Shown here one piece after another: positions 45,973 to 55,132 of a stretch of DNA of 64,000 nt. Below the pieces are notes generated by a model. That model ran no database searches. It was not told where the DNA came from and saw nothing but the letters and a program-made list of their open reading frames with translations. A program made the position numbers and the translations under genes. Positions within the stretch are counted from its first letter, which is position 1. Each line of letters begins with the position of its first letter. The DNA comes from Desulfovibrio sp. UCD-KL4C (GTDB lineage Bacteria; Desulfobacterota; Desulfovibrionia; Desulfovibrionales; Desulfovibrionaceae), in NCBI RefSeq assembly GCF_006210265.1, contig NZ_VCNC01000001.1, positions 258,843-322,842 of the forward strand, read 5' to 3'.

Positions 45973-46362
45973 TGCTGATCCTTCGGCAGTAATGCCGTTA
46001 TAACTAGTGTAAAATAGGTAAGGTAGATAACCATAAAAAAGTTGTCTGTACTTATTCTTAGAAATACTAAAATTATATTAATTTCTATAGAACTCAGTAG
46101 AAAAAAATATACTACATTATGTGTACAGTATTAAGTATGTATAAAATGTGTATTTCATGCATTGAGAATGCAAAATTATCTTAAATAAGAATAGATATGA
46201 TTTGTTTTACATTGTAAATTATGAGATATAATCTGTAGAAAATTAATAAAAATATAAATATAAATTGATTAATTGTTTCTATTCTTTGATTAAATCAAAT
46301 TAACTGGCAGTAAACAAGGGGACTTAGCGGGTACTAAATGGGTATATTAAATACCCAATTAT
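45973..46362. other. AT-rich intergenic region upstream of ablA
   Basis: A 390-bp, very AT-rich stretch upstream of ablA and downstream of the LuxR-type regulator (both minus strand). It should hold the ablA promoter. I see no gene, RNA or clear dyad. Confidence 0.5.
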
Positions 46363-47199
46363 TTATGAATTGTTTTGGTGTTTCAGGTAAGAAATGAGGG
46401 ATATATTTTTACCTCGCAGGCCCAGCTTGCGGCGAATATTTTTACGGTGAGTCAGAATTGTATCTACTGAAAGACCCAGCAATTCCGCGGTATGCTCACT
46501 GCTTTTTCCTGTTTCAATGTAGCGGCAGATTTCAATTTCGCGGGGGGTTAGTTTAAGAAGCAGATCCTCAAATTGATCTCCTGCTTTTCCTGTAAGAGCT
46601 TCTAGGCGATCTTTAATGAACTTACCGAAGCTCTTTCGCATTTGCGGCAGCGGTTCTTTGATCATTCTGTCGAGAGCCGGGATAATCTGCTCTCGGACTT
46701 GCAGGGCAAAGTCTTCATGCATGTCTTTTTTTTCTTCTTCAACTGACTCAATGACTGTTCTCAGAGCTACATTCATACCGTCGACCTGTTCACGTGTTTC
46801 TTCCAGACTGGTTTCAATCCGTTCTTCATATGTTTCGTGGAGTTCCAGCAGCGGAGCATTGTTGGTTACAATGGCTAGAAAGCCATTTGAACAAAGTGGA
46901 ACAGGCAATGGTATGAGGCGCAGGGAGTAGCTTCCTCCGCTTTCTCCGTAAGGTATTTCATGAATTTTCTCAGATGGGTAAAGCTTAATAAAGTCAGAGA
47001 GAGATTCAGTTTCTACTTTGAAAACACTCCAAAGAGTTTCTCCGAGCAAGTGTCCGTCAAAAAAAGCCTGTGCAGGCTTATTGGCATGACAGATAATACC
47101 ATTGCTGTCGGCGAATAAAACGAAATCAGAAAAAGATTCAAATACATCTGATATCTGTTCCGGAAGTCTCTCTGAGTTGCTCTGCTGATCTGAGCTCAA
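46363..47199 (-). CDS. PAS-LuxR transcriptional regulator
   Basis: A 278-residue regulator. The N-terminal PAS domain (about 15-125, VLFADSNGIICHANKPAQAFF) is followed by a helical stretch (about 128-215), probably coiled coil (ETSLEETREQVDGMNVALR). A LuxR/GerE HTH closes the protein (LTPREIEICRYIETGKSSEH, TILTHRKNIRRKLGL). There is no receiver, so the signal enters through PAS. The gene stands alone and its targets are unknown; ablA-ablB lie immediately downstream, but no link is shown. Confidence 0.9.
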   Translation of the reverse strand: MSSDQQSNSERLPEQISDVFESFSDFVLFADSNGIICHANKPAQAFFDGHLLGETLWSVFKVETESLSDFIKLYPSEKIHEIPYGESGGSYSLRLIPLPVPLCSNGFLAIVTNNAPLLELHETYEERIETSLEETREQVDGMNVALRTVIESVEEEKKDMHEDFALQVREQIIPALDRMIKEPLPQMRKSFGKFIKDRLEALTGKAGDQFEDLLLKLTPREIEICRYIETGKSSEHTAELLGLSVDTILTHRKNIRRKLGLRGKNISLISYLKHQNNS

Positions 47200-47437
47200 A
47201 AAAAATCTCCTTGCGATTAAGTCTGTTAGTTAATCTGAGCCACTATAATTTTTACAAGTGAGTTTTCTTATTATGGATCTGATTATTATATTTAAGTCCA
47301 TCATGTATAGATTTCTTTTGCGTTGAAGACAATGGCTGCTGAAATTATAGTATAAAAAGGTGATGTGATGGGAATATGATGCGTTTGGAAGAAGGGAAAA
47401 ATACAAAATATTGTGCGAATAGTATCGAAAAAAATTA

Positions 47438-47485
47438 AGGAGAGCGTATTGATAAACACGAGTTTATTAAGCAATGCGCTCTCCT
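47438..47485 (-). terminator. Terminator of the 90-residue protein gene
   Basis: A long hairpin: AGGAGAGCG (47438-47446) pairs with CGCTCTCCT (47477-47485), with ATTG/CAAT and ATAAAC/GTTTAT pairs inside. It begins 12 bp after the stop codon. Confidence 0.8.
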
Positions 47486-47497
47486 GATAATCAGGGT

Positions 47498-47770
47498 CTA
47501 CCAACTGTCATCATCGTACCCCCAGCCTGCTTCATCAAGTAATACTTCACGTATTTTTACGAAAAAGCCATCATCTGTCTCATTTACGTAAACCTGTGCT
47601 TTAATCCATTGGTCTAGATATTCATTGAGACTGCGGCCATTGCTGTCCGGTTCGACTATGAATTCTTCTTCACCGTCTACGACAATAGCTAACTGATATT
47701 TGTCATCTAGGTCGCTTTCATAAGGTACGACCTGTCCATAAATTGTATCTGAGTAAAACTCACTCGACAC
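47498..47770 (-). CDS. Conserved-looking small acidic protein, unknown function
   Basis: A 90-residue, strongly acidic protein with no family that I recognise. It seems to be one compact alpha/beta domain (YQLAIVVDGEEEFIVEP, NEYLDQWIKAQVYV, FFVKIREVLL) with a charged, Trp-ending tail. It follows the acetyltransferase gene by 25 bp and is closed by a strong terminator, so it is a real two-gene unit. No function can be proposed. Confidence 0.7.
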   Translation of the reverse strand: MSSEFYSDTIYGQVVPYESDLDDKYQLAIVVDGEEEFIVEPDSNGRSLNEYLDQWIKAQVYVNETDDGFFVKIREVLLDEAGWGYDDDSW

Positions 47771-47795
47771 GGCATTTCTCCATATTTAATTGGGT

Positions 47796-48368
47796 CTAAT
47801 CTTCGTATTCTTCTTCAAATTGTTCTACTTCCTTGGCATAAACAAGGTTGCCTTGTGTCGGTACAAAGAAAGGGTAGTACTGCGATTGTCTTTCATATCC
47901 AAGTGCTTCAAAAAAATAATGGACTGGGACGAAGGATCTGTGCGCCGGCAACTCACATAAGATTAAGCTTCCATTGTACATGGAAACTTGTCTTTCAACT
48001 TCATCAAGTAGTGCGGTCCCAATGCCTATCCCTTGATATGCATCGTCCACGGCAGCCAGATACAGTTCATAGCAATCTTCTTCTCCCGGGATGGTTCCAA
48101 AGCATACGAAGCCGACAAAAATTTGTTCATCACCGTTTACTACGTGTGCTTTAATAAAGATGCGGCTTGACTCTCCTGTGCTGAAAGCTGCTTCCCAAGC
48201 AGCTTCTTCTGCAAGCATAAGGTTGTCCGGAGTCAGATTCTGACATTTGCTGGCAAGTTGCAGAACTTCTTCTGCCTCATTAGCTTGCAACCCTAAGCTT
48301 AGTTTCAGTTGAACTTCAGCTTCTTCAGTCTGGATTGTTTCATCTTCATCAGTCATATCAATCGCCAT
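47796..48368 (-). CDS. GNAT-family N-acetyltransferase
   Basis: A 190-residue acetyltransferase with an acidic N-terminal tail (about 25 residues). The GNAT fold is visible in YELYLAAVDDAYQGIGIGTALLDEVERQV, with the acetyl-CoA loop Q-G-I-G-I-G, then LILCELPAHRSFVPVHYFFEALGYE. The C-terminus is again acidic. The acceptor is unknown. It is the first gene of the two-gene unit with the 90-residue protein. Confidence 0.85.
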   Translation of the reverse strand: MAIDMTDEDETIQTEEAEVQLKLSLGLQANEAEEVLQLASKCQNLTPDNLMLAEEAAWEAAFSTGESSRIFIKAHVVNGDEQIFVGFVCFGTIPGEEDCYELYLAAVDDAYQGIGIGTALLDEVERQVSMYNGSLILCELPAHRSFVPVHYFFEALGYERQSQYYPFFVPTQGNLVYAKEVEQFEEEYED

Positions 48369-48755
48369 TTGATTTCCTCACTCATCAAATAATCAAACTT
48401 TTCAACCATTAGGTTGCAATATGAAGCGGTTTTCATCGATCATTATTAAAAAGTATATCTATTACAGGCAGATATTAATAATAATGCTGATGAAATTTAA
48501 ACTGATACAATAGCATGGAGTGTGCCAATTTTAGTGCGCTGGAATATAAGGTTATTTTTTTATTATACGAATGAATAGGAATTTACAGTTCCTATCATCT
48601 GAGCGCTAAATATTGAATTGAGGTATTCTGTTTTTGAGTAATGGTATATATCTGCGTATTTTCTGTATTAAGGGGGGATTTCAGCGTTGAAATCAATGTC
48701 TATGTTGTAGGAACTTAGAGTTCCGTCTTGTAATGTAAAAGAGAACTTTAAGTTC
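48369..48755. other. Intergenic region with a long inverted repeat
   Basis: About 390 bp between two minus-strand genes, AT-rich, holding the acetyltransferase promoter. The end next to the sigma54 activator has the inverted repeat listed separately. No gene is supported. Confidence 0.5.
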
Positions 48756-48756
48756 C
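48710..48756 (-). terminator. Terminator-like inverted repeat at the end of the sigma54 activator gene
   Basis: GGAACTTAGAGTTC (48710-48723) and GAACTTTAAGTTCC (48743-48756) form a 14-bp stem with one mismatch. Each arm is itself nearly palindromic. It touches the stop codon of the activator gene. Confidence 0.6.
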
Positions 48757-49898
48757 TATTTTGCGACAAAATCTTGCCTTAACAAGGCATGTTTATTCAT
48801 AAGCTTGTTAAGCTGGCGGGTAGTGATGTCCGCACTTTTAGCTGCATCTTTGATTATGCCTTTGTTATCTTTCAGAAGGTGGGTGAGATAGGCTAATTCA
48901 AAAATGTCAATTGCCGTTTGTCTGGCATGTGCCAGCGGAAGGCTTGCATCTATGCTTGCAGGATGCTGGGCTAAGCGGTTTTTAAAGAATTCAATAGGAA
49001 AGCTGGAAGGACGAAGTATAGGAGTCTGCTCAAGGATACAGGCGCGTTCAATGATATTTTCAAGTTCACGTACATTACCCGGCCAGTCGTAGTCTAGAAA
49101 AGCTTCCATCACTTCGGGGCTAATGTCAGTTATATTTTTATTAAGCTGCGTGCTGAAATGAGAGATAAATTCACTGGAAAGCTGTAAAATATCATTTTTG
49201 CGTTCACGCAGGGGCGGTATTACAATTGGGAAAACGTTCAGTCTGTAAAACAAATCACGCCTGAAATATCCTTTTGTGCAAAGATCGTTTAAGTTGTCAT
49301 TGGTTGCAGCGATAACTCGCACATTAAGGGGGATGTTCGTTTCTCCACCAATTCTTTGAATCTGACGTTCCTGCAACACATCAAGCAGCTTAACTTGAAC
49401 TGCGGAACTGACTGTTCCTATTTCATCTAGAAACAGCGTTCCCATATTTGCAAGTTCAAATTTTCCGAGCTTGCGGCGGACAGCTCCGGTAAAAGCTCCT
49501 TTTTCATGCCCGAACAGTTCACTCTCAACAAGTGTATCAGGAATTGCTCCGCAATGTACGCTTATGAAAGGGGCATCTTTGCGGTTGCTGTGTGCATGAA
49601 TGAGCCTTGCAATGAGGGTTTTACCTGTTCCTGTTTCGCCGGAAAGAAGCACAGTGGTGCGGGTGTTTGATACTTGTTGTACTTTTTGCAGTACATCCTG
49701 CATCGCTTTGCTTTTGGTTTTTACGACTTCTTTGAAATCTTCCCGCCAGAATTGGTCGCGCAGGTAATCAAGCTCGGAGTGGAGTACGTCATTTTTATAT
49801 GAACGCTCTGTCTCAGGTCCAGTTTTATGTCCACCTGTATGCTCATCTGTAGAACTTACAATATGTTCATTATTGGTGATTACAAGTTGTTTACGCAT
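48756..49898 (-). CDS. Sigma54-dependent activator without receiver domain
   Basis: A 380-residue enhancer-binding protein. After a short N-terminal stretch (about 65 residues, no receiver or sensor domain recognised) comes the AAA+ domain (about 70-300) with Walker A GETGTGKT, the sigma54 loop GAFTGA, Walker [10 protein letters not shown] and the R-finger region [16 protein letters not shown] Fis-type HTH lies at the C-terminus ([20 protein letters not shown]). Without a receiver it is probably PspF-like and controlled by a binding partner. It is divergent from the cupin/RND genes, which could be targets, but I found no good -24/-12 element there. Confidence 0.92.
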   Translation of the reverse strand: MRKQLVITNNEHIVSSTDEHTGGHKTGPETERSYKNDVLHSELDYLRDQFWREDFKEVVKTKSKAMQDVLQKVQQVSNTRTTVLLSGETGTGKTLIARLIHAHSNRKDAPFISVHCGAIPDTLVESELFGHEKGAFTGAVRRKLGKFELANMGTLFLDEIGTVSSAVQVKLLDVLQERQIQRIGGETNIPLNVRVIAATNDNLNDLCTKGYFRRDLFYRLNVFPIVIPPLRERKNDILQLSSEFISHFSTQLNKNITDISPEVMEAFLDYDWPGNVRELENIIERACILEQTPILRPSSFPIEFFKNRLAQHPASIDASLPLAHARQTAIDIFELAYLTHLLKDNKGIIKDAAKSADITTRQLNKLMNKHALLRQDFVAK

Positions 49899-50254
49899 GT
49901 CCTGTCTCCTTGCTGGCGCGGCCTGTCATTTACTCTGGTAACGCCTGCCGAATATAATATCATGATCGAAAGTACAATGTAAAATCCTTGCAGATATGAA
50001 TGCATTTTTTACATAGAGTTATACAGGGTTTATTGGGTGAAAGTTTAAATTCAAAATATTGGAAAGACTGTTTGAAATAGGGGACTAAAAATTACTGTTG
50101 CTCTGAACTGTTTTGCTCTTTTCGGGTTTTGTTTTCTATGTTTTGAAAATGGTGTAGTATGAAATTACAGCTTCAAAGTTTACTGAGGATTTATTGACTT
50201 AGAGCTAAAACTCTTGCTTTCTAAATGATGTAAGTGCAGTCCAAAGGAGAAGTT
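49899..50254. other. Divergent intergenic region, sigma54 activator / cupin
   Basis: About 350 bp, AT-rich. A TTGACT at about 50196 could be a -35 for the cupin gene. I searched for GG-N10-GC sigma54 elements and found none that fits. No gene or RNA is supported. Confidence 0.45.
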
Positions 50255-50632
50255 ATGGAAGAATCAGGCTTTCTCTCAAAAGTTCCTAACCCAGCAATTA
50301 TTAAGAATATTGACCATGGAATCGTTGTAAACTTGGCTGATCTTGTTACGTATCAGAAGGGACAGGTTGTCAGCAGAACTCTTTCACAGCATAAAGCTGT
50401 GACTCTTACGCTGTTTGCCTTTGATATAGGGGAAGGGCTCAGCACTCATACTGCGCCAGGTGATGCTATGGTTCAGGTGCTTGATGGCAGGGCAGAAGTA
50501 ACAATTGGTGATAATATCTTCAGTGTCGAAGCAGGGCAAGCAATTGTTATGCCTGCTAATACCCCTCATGGGCTTAATGCTGAGGTCCGTTTTAAAATGC
50601 TGCTGACTCTTATTAAAGATAAAAGTGATTAA
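50255..50632 (+). CDS. Small cupin-domain protein
   Basis: A 125-residue single cupin. The two metal-binding motifs are STHTAPGDAMVQVLDG (first, with His and later Glu in GRAEVTI) and MPANTPHGLNA (second). Such small cupins bind a metal and a small ligand; their roles vary. I chose the ATG at 50255, preceded by AAAGGAG, over the GTG at 50234. The efflux-pump genes follow within 92 bp in the same direction, so it may be their operon leader and possibly a ligand-binding accessory. Confidence 0.87.
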   Translation: MEESGFLSKVPNPAIIKNIDHGIVVNLADLVTYQKGQVVSRTLSQHKAVTLTLFAFDIGEGLSTHTAPGDAMVQVLDGRAEVTIGDNIFSVEAGQAIVMPANTPHGLNAEVRFKMLLTLIKDKSD

Positions 50633-50723
50633 AATATAAGTATTGCAAAAAGGAGAAAACTTAGACAGTTTTCTCTCTTCTTGTGTTTTTAAAAGGCCCA
50701 GTATTTGGGCTGTGGAGATTTTG

Positions 50724-51884
50724 ATGAGTAAAAAATGTGTTTTGGTTGCCGGGTTTGGAGTTGCGATTACTTTATTGGTTTTATGGATCGCAGGTATATT
50801 CAACTCCGGTATGATTCAGCCGGGTCGGATTGTTCCTACCAGACCAGTGGAAGATCCTGCTTTAATTACTAAGGCTGAACTTGCCGTTGTTCCTGTCCTA
50901 TACGAAGCTGTCGGAACAGTGCGCCCTAAGACCGAAACCAATATAGAAGCTCAAGTTACAGGTAAAGTTCTCAGTGTTCGCGTTCGAGCAGGTGATAAGG
51001 TTAAGCGAGATGATAAACTGATTGTACTCGACAGCCGTGGTCTTCAGACCCGTCTGGAAAGTGCTGAGCAGGGGCTTAAATCTGCTGAGGCTTCACAGCG
51101 TCAGGCAAGAGAAATTATTAATGCTGCCAAGGCTGCTGCAGATACAACGACCGCTACGTGGAAGCGAATGAAAACTTTGTTTGACAGTAAGGTGGCAACT
51201 CGTGATGAGCTTGATCGTATTGAGGGGCAGTACTTACAGGCAAAAGCTCGTCTTGCGCAGGCAGATGACGGTTTTTATGCAGCTTTAGCACAGGTTAAGC
51301 AAGCAGCTAAAGCCGTAGAAGAAGCACGCATTAATCTCGGGTATACAATTATCACTGCGAACACAGACGGTGAGGTTTCTAAGAGAATGGTTGAACCAGG
51401 CGACATCGCTTTTCCCGGTAAAAGCCTCATGCTCATTCAAACAAGCGGTTCTTTAAGGCTTGAAGCTCTTGTGAGGGAGGGAGTCATCGGGAAAGTAAGA
51501 CCCGGTGTAAAGTTACCTGTTGAAATTCAGGCGTTAGATGAGCGCACAGTCGGGATTGTTGAGGAGGTTGTGCCGTCTGCCGATCCTTCCACACGTACTT
51601 TTCTAGTTAAAATAGGGCTGGAACCTATGCCGGGGCTATATTCCGGCATGTTCGGACGTTTGCTCGTTCCCTTACGAGAAAAAGAAGTTGTAGTCGTTCC
51701 TAAAAGAGCTGTTTCGCGGGTAGGCCAGCTTGAAACTGTTTTGATTAAAAGCGAGGGAACATGGGAACCTGTTTTTGTGCGTACAGGAAATGTTCATGAT
51801 GATAAGATAGAAATTTTATCAGGTTTGAGCGGAAACGAGACTCTTGGTCTGGATTCACAGGAAGTAGGCGAGGGAGTAAAATGA
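50724..51884 (+). CDS. RND efflux periplasmic adaptor (membrane fusion protein)
   Basis: A 386-residue HlyD-type adaptor linking the RND pump to an outer-membrane channel. The N-terminal anchor helix (about 5-26) is uncleaved or lipid-free. It is followed by the lipoyl-like half (VTGKVLSVRVRAGDKVKRDDKLIVLD), a long coiled hairpin (about 105-200) and the second half (YTIITANTDGEVSKRMVEPG), then beta-barrel and membrane-proximal domains. The ATG at 50724 has TGGAG upstream; the open frame from 50643 gives an unlikely leader. It overlaps the pump gene by 4 bp (ATGA). No TolC-type gene is in the window. Confidence 0.92.
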   Translation: MSKKCVLVAGFGVAITLLVLWIAGIFNSGMIQPGRIVPTRPVEDPALITKAELAVVPVLYEAVGTVRPKTETNIEAQVTGKVLSVRVRAGDKVKRDDKLIVLDSRGLQTRLESAEQGLKSAEASQRQAREIINAAKAAADTTTATWKRMKTLFDSKVATRDELDRIEGQYLQAKARLAQADDGFYAALAQVKQAAKAVEEARINLGYTIITANTDGEVSKRMVEPGDIAFPGKSLMLIQTSGSLRLEALVREGVIGKVRPGVKLPVEIQALDERTVGIVEEVVPSADPSTRTFLVKIGLEPMPGLYSGMFGRLLVPLREKEVVVVPKRAVSRVGQLETVLIKSEGTWEPVFVRTGNVHDDKIEILSGLSGNETLGLDSQEVGEGVK

Positions 51885-54800
51885 GTAATTCTGAGTCAGA
51901 CCATGAAAGCGCAAAATCACAAGGGATAATAGCATCCTTTGTACGTTTTTTTCTGCACTCAAAGCTTACAGCTATTTTGGTCATTGCTTCCGTCTTGCTG
52001 GGAATTACCGCGATCCAGCTGACTCCGAGAGAGGAGGAACCTCAGATCGTTGTGCCGATGGCTGATATTATGGTCAGTGCTCCCGGAGTCGGTGTTGAAG
52101 AGGTTGAGAAACTTATTACCACTCCGCTAGAGCGTCTTTTGTGGCAGATTGATGGAGTTGAATATGTTTATTCAACTTCTTATCGAGATTCCTCTATGGT
52201 CACGGTTCGTTTTTTTGTCGGAGAGAATCGCGAAGAATCTCTTATCAAACTGCACAACGCTATTACTAAAAATTCTGACCTTGTACCTGGTATTGTTTCA
52301 GGATGGGCCGTAAAGCCTATCGAGATTGATGATGTACCTATTGTTGCTTTGACTTTGCATCCCGCTGAAAACCATCCTGAAATTTCAGACTTTGAATTGC
52401 GCCGCGTGGCAGAGGAACTGTCACAGCGACTTGCGGAAGTGGAAGACCTTTCGCGTATCTCTCTTATTTCCGGCAGGTCGCGTGAGATCAGGGTGGAGCT
52501 TTCACCTGAGCGTATGGCAGGATTAAATGTTTCCCCCATGAATATCGTTCAGACTTTAAAGGGAGCGGATCAGTCCGCTGTGGCTGGATCAGTCTTGTCT
52601 GGTAATCGCGAGATAACTGTTTCTGCAAATTCTTTTCTTGAATCAGCAGAAGATGTGCGCAATTTGGTAGTTGGTGTTTTTGATTCGAAACCTGTTTATC
52701 TGCGTGATGTTGCTCAGATAGAAGACGGTCCGGCAGAGCCCTCGTCCTACTCAAGGATAGGTTTTTCCAGGCAATACTTAACTCAAGTGGGGAAGGATCC
52801 AGAGCTTCCGTCTCGGTCGGCAGTGACTATTGCTTTATCAAAGAAAAAAGGGAGCAATGCTGTAGCCGTTGCCGACGCGGTCCTTGCACGCCTCAATGAA
52901 CTGAAAACTACTGTTCTTCCTGCTGGTATTGATGTTGAAGTTACCCGCAACTATGGCAAGACTGCTGATGCAAAAGTAGATGACCTGCTTAACTCGCTTG
53001 GTTTTGCTGTTTTCACTGTGGTTCTTTTACTGGCTTTTACTCTAGGCTGGCGTGAAGCCGCGATTGTTGCCCTTGCTGTTCCGGTTAGTTTTTCACTCGC
53101 TTTATTTGTAAATTATATGCTCGGTTACACAATCAACCGCGTAACTCTTTTTGCCTTGATTCTATCACTTGGATTGGTAGTGGATGACCCTATTACTAAT
53201 GTGGATAATATTCAGCGTCATATTCTCATGAAAAAAAAGAAACCTGCCGAGGCTACGCTTGACGCTGTATCGGAAGTTCTGCCTCCGGTAATAATGTCCA
53301 CTCTGGCTATTATAGTTTCTTTTGTCCCACTTTTTTTCATTACCGGAATGATGGGGCCGTATATGGCTCCCATGGCTGCCAATGTGCCGCTGACAGTTAC
53401 ATTTTCAACTGTCTGCGCTTTAACAATTGTTCCATGGATGGCTTTGCGGTTATTAAAAAATATTAAGCCTAAAGCCGGAACGAGGATGTCTTCCGGTTCC
53501 GGTACCGGAAAAGTTGAACGTTTTTATTCGCGTATTATTACACCTTTTTTAGAATCGTCAGCCAAACGCTGGATGCTTCTCGGCGTAATTGTTTTCGGAT
53601 TGATTATTTCTCTTGCGCTTGCCGGACTGCGATTTGTTCCTTTGAAAATGCTGCCGTTTGACAATAAAAATGAATTTCAAATTGTTATAGATATGGATGA
53701 GGGGACCCCTCTCGAACAGACTGACAGAGTTGTCCGTGAATTCGAGCAGGTTTTGCGCGGTGTTCCTGAAATTACAAATTTTGTGACTTATACAGGTGAA
53801 CCTTCTCCTATGGATTTTAACGGGATGGTCCGTCACTATTATTGGAGAAATGGCGGAAATATGGCGGATATTCGTATTAACCTTGCGGATAAATCCCAGC
53901 GTAGTGAGCAAAGTCACGCTATTGTACTAAGGCTTAGACATGAGCTTGAGGCTGTTGCCAAGCGCAATAATGCCAAAATAAAGATTGTGGAATCTCCACC
54001 CGGTCCTCCTGTTATTTCTACCATTACCACGGAAATTTATGGAGCAGAGGACCGTCCTTATTCTGCGCTGATTGAAGGAGCTCGGCAGATTGAAGGAGTC
54101 ATGGCTGATGAACCGGGAGTTGTTGATATTGATGATACGACTGAGTCGGATCGGGTGATGGTTGACTTTGTATTGGATAAGGAAAAGGCCGCCTTGCACG
54201 GGGTAACGGCTTTAAGCGTCGTTACTACTTTGCAAATGGCTTTATCAGGTATGGTTCCGGCTACAGTACATGTTGACGGAGAGCGTTTTCCTTTGCCTGT
54301 GAAATTGATTCTACCGCGTATTCGCAGGTCGGACGCAGGGACTCTTTCTCAGATCAAGGTTAAAACTATGGACGGAAAATCCGTTTCGCTGGCAGAGCTT
54401 GGTAAATTTGTGGAGGTTAATCAGGAACAACCAATTTATCATAAGAATTTAAAACGGGTTGTATACGTGTTTGCAGAAATGGCAGGGCGTGCTCCCGGCG
54501 AAGCTGTTCTTGATATGCAGTCTAAATTGAAAGCTGATCCGTTGCCGCCTTTTATCTGGTCCGAATGGGCCGGTGAAGGAGAATGGCAGATTACGCTTGA
54601 TGTCTTCCGTGATCTTGGAATTGCTTTTGCGGCGGCTCTGCTTGGTATATATATTCTGCTTATTGTTGAAACCGGTTCATTTGGTATGCCACTTCTGATT
54701 ATGAGTGCTATTCCTTTGACTCTGCTGGGGATTATGCCGGGATTCTGGCTGCTCAACGTAATCGGAACAGAAAGTGTTGTAGGAATGGTCGGTGAAGCCT

Positions 54801-55132
54801 TTGCTGATCCGGTATTTTTTACAGCTACCAGTATGATAGGAATGATTGCGCTAGGTGGAATTGTTATCCGCAATTCATTGGTCCTAATAGACTTTGTACG
54901 GAAATCAACTGCGGAAGGAATGGATCTTAAAACAGCTCTTATTCGTTCTGGGGCAGTACGTTTAAGGCCTATAGCTCTAACTGCGGCAACAACTGCTCTC
55001 GGGGCTTGGCCTATAACTTTAGATCCTATATTCTCAGGTTTGGCCTGGGCTTTGATCTTTGGGCTTATTGCTTCAACTTTATTTACTTTAGTTGTTATTC
55101 CAGTAGGCTATTTTGTTTTTGAAAGGAAGTAG
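51881..55132 (+). CDS. RND efflux transporter permease
   Basis: A 1083-residue inner-membrane RND pump driven by the proton gradient. It has twelve helices in two repeats, each with a large periplasmic loop. The proton-relay Asp pair is in SLGLVVDDPITNVDNI (helix 4). Other features are TPREEEPQI after helix 1 and PLRPIALTAATTALGAWP-like wording near the end (VRLRPIALTAATTALG). The substrate is not evident. Its 3' end overlaps the convergent histidine kinase gene by 25 bp. Confidence 0.94.
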   Translation: MSNSESDHESAKSQGIIASFVRFFLHSKLTAILVIASVLLGITAIQLTPREEEPQIVVPMADIMVSAPGVGVEEVEKLITTPLERLLWQIDGVEYVYSTSYRDSSMVTVRFFVGENREESLIKLHNAITKNSDLVPGIVSGWAVKPIEIDDVPIVALTLHPAENHPEISDFELRRVAEELSQRLAEVEDLSRISLISGRSREIRVELSPERMAGLNVSPMNIVQTLKGADQSAVAGSVLSGNREITVSANSFLESAEDVRNLVVGVFDSKPVYLRDVAQIEDGPAEPSSYSRIGFSRQYLTQVGKDPELPSRSAVTIALSKKKGSNAVAVADAVLARLNELKTTVLPAGIDVEVTRNYGKTADAKVDDLLNSLGFAVFTVVLLLAFTLGWREAAIVALAVPVSFSLALFVNYMLGYTINRVTLFALILSLGLVVDDPITNVDNIQRHILMKKKKPAEATLDAVSEVLPPVIMSTLAIIVSFVPLFFITGMMGPYMAPMAANVPLTVTFSTVCALTIVPWMALRLLKNIKPKAGTRMSSGSGTGKVERFYSRIITPFLESSAKRWMLLGVIVFGLIISLALAGLRFVPLKMLPFDNKNEFQIVIDMDEGTPLEQTDRVVREFEQVLRGVPEITNFVTYTGEPSPMDFNGMVRHYYWRNGGNMADIRINLADKSQRSEQSHAIVLRLRHELEAVAKRNNAKIKIVESPPGPPVISTITTEIYGAEDRPYSALIEGARQIEGVMADEPGVVDIDDTTESDRVMVDFVLDKEKAALHGVTALSVVTTLQMALSGMVPATVHVDGERFPLPVKLILPRIRRSDAGTLSQIKVKTMDGKSVSLAELGKFVEVNQEQPIYHKNLKRVVYVFAEMAGRAPGEAVLDMQSKLKADPLPPFIWSEWAGEGEWQITLDVFRDLGIAFAAALLGIYILLIVETGSFGMPLLIMSAIPLTLLGIMPGFWLLNVIGTESVVGMVGEAFADPVFFTATSMIGMIALGGIVIRNSLVLIDFVRKSTAEGMDLKTALIRSGAVRLRPIALTAATTALGAWPITLDPIFSGLAWALIFGLIASTLFTLVVIPVGYFVFERK

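Noticed and set aside
49899-50254. Sigma54 promoter for the cupin/RND genes
   Set aside because: Candidate GG ... GC pairs have wrong spacing (for example TGGTAACGCCTGCC is 2 bp short).
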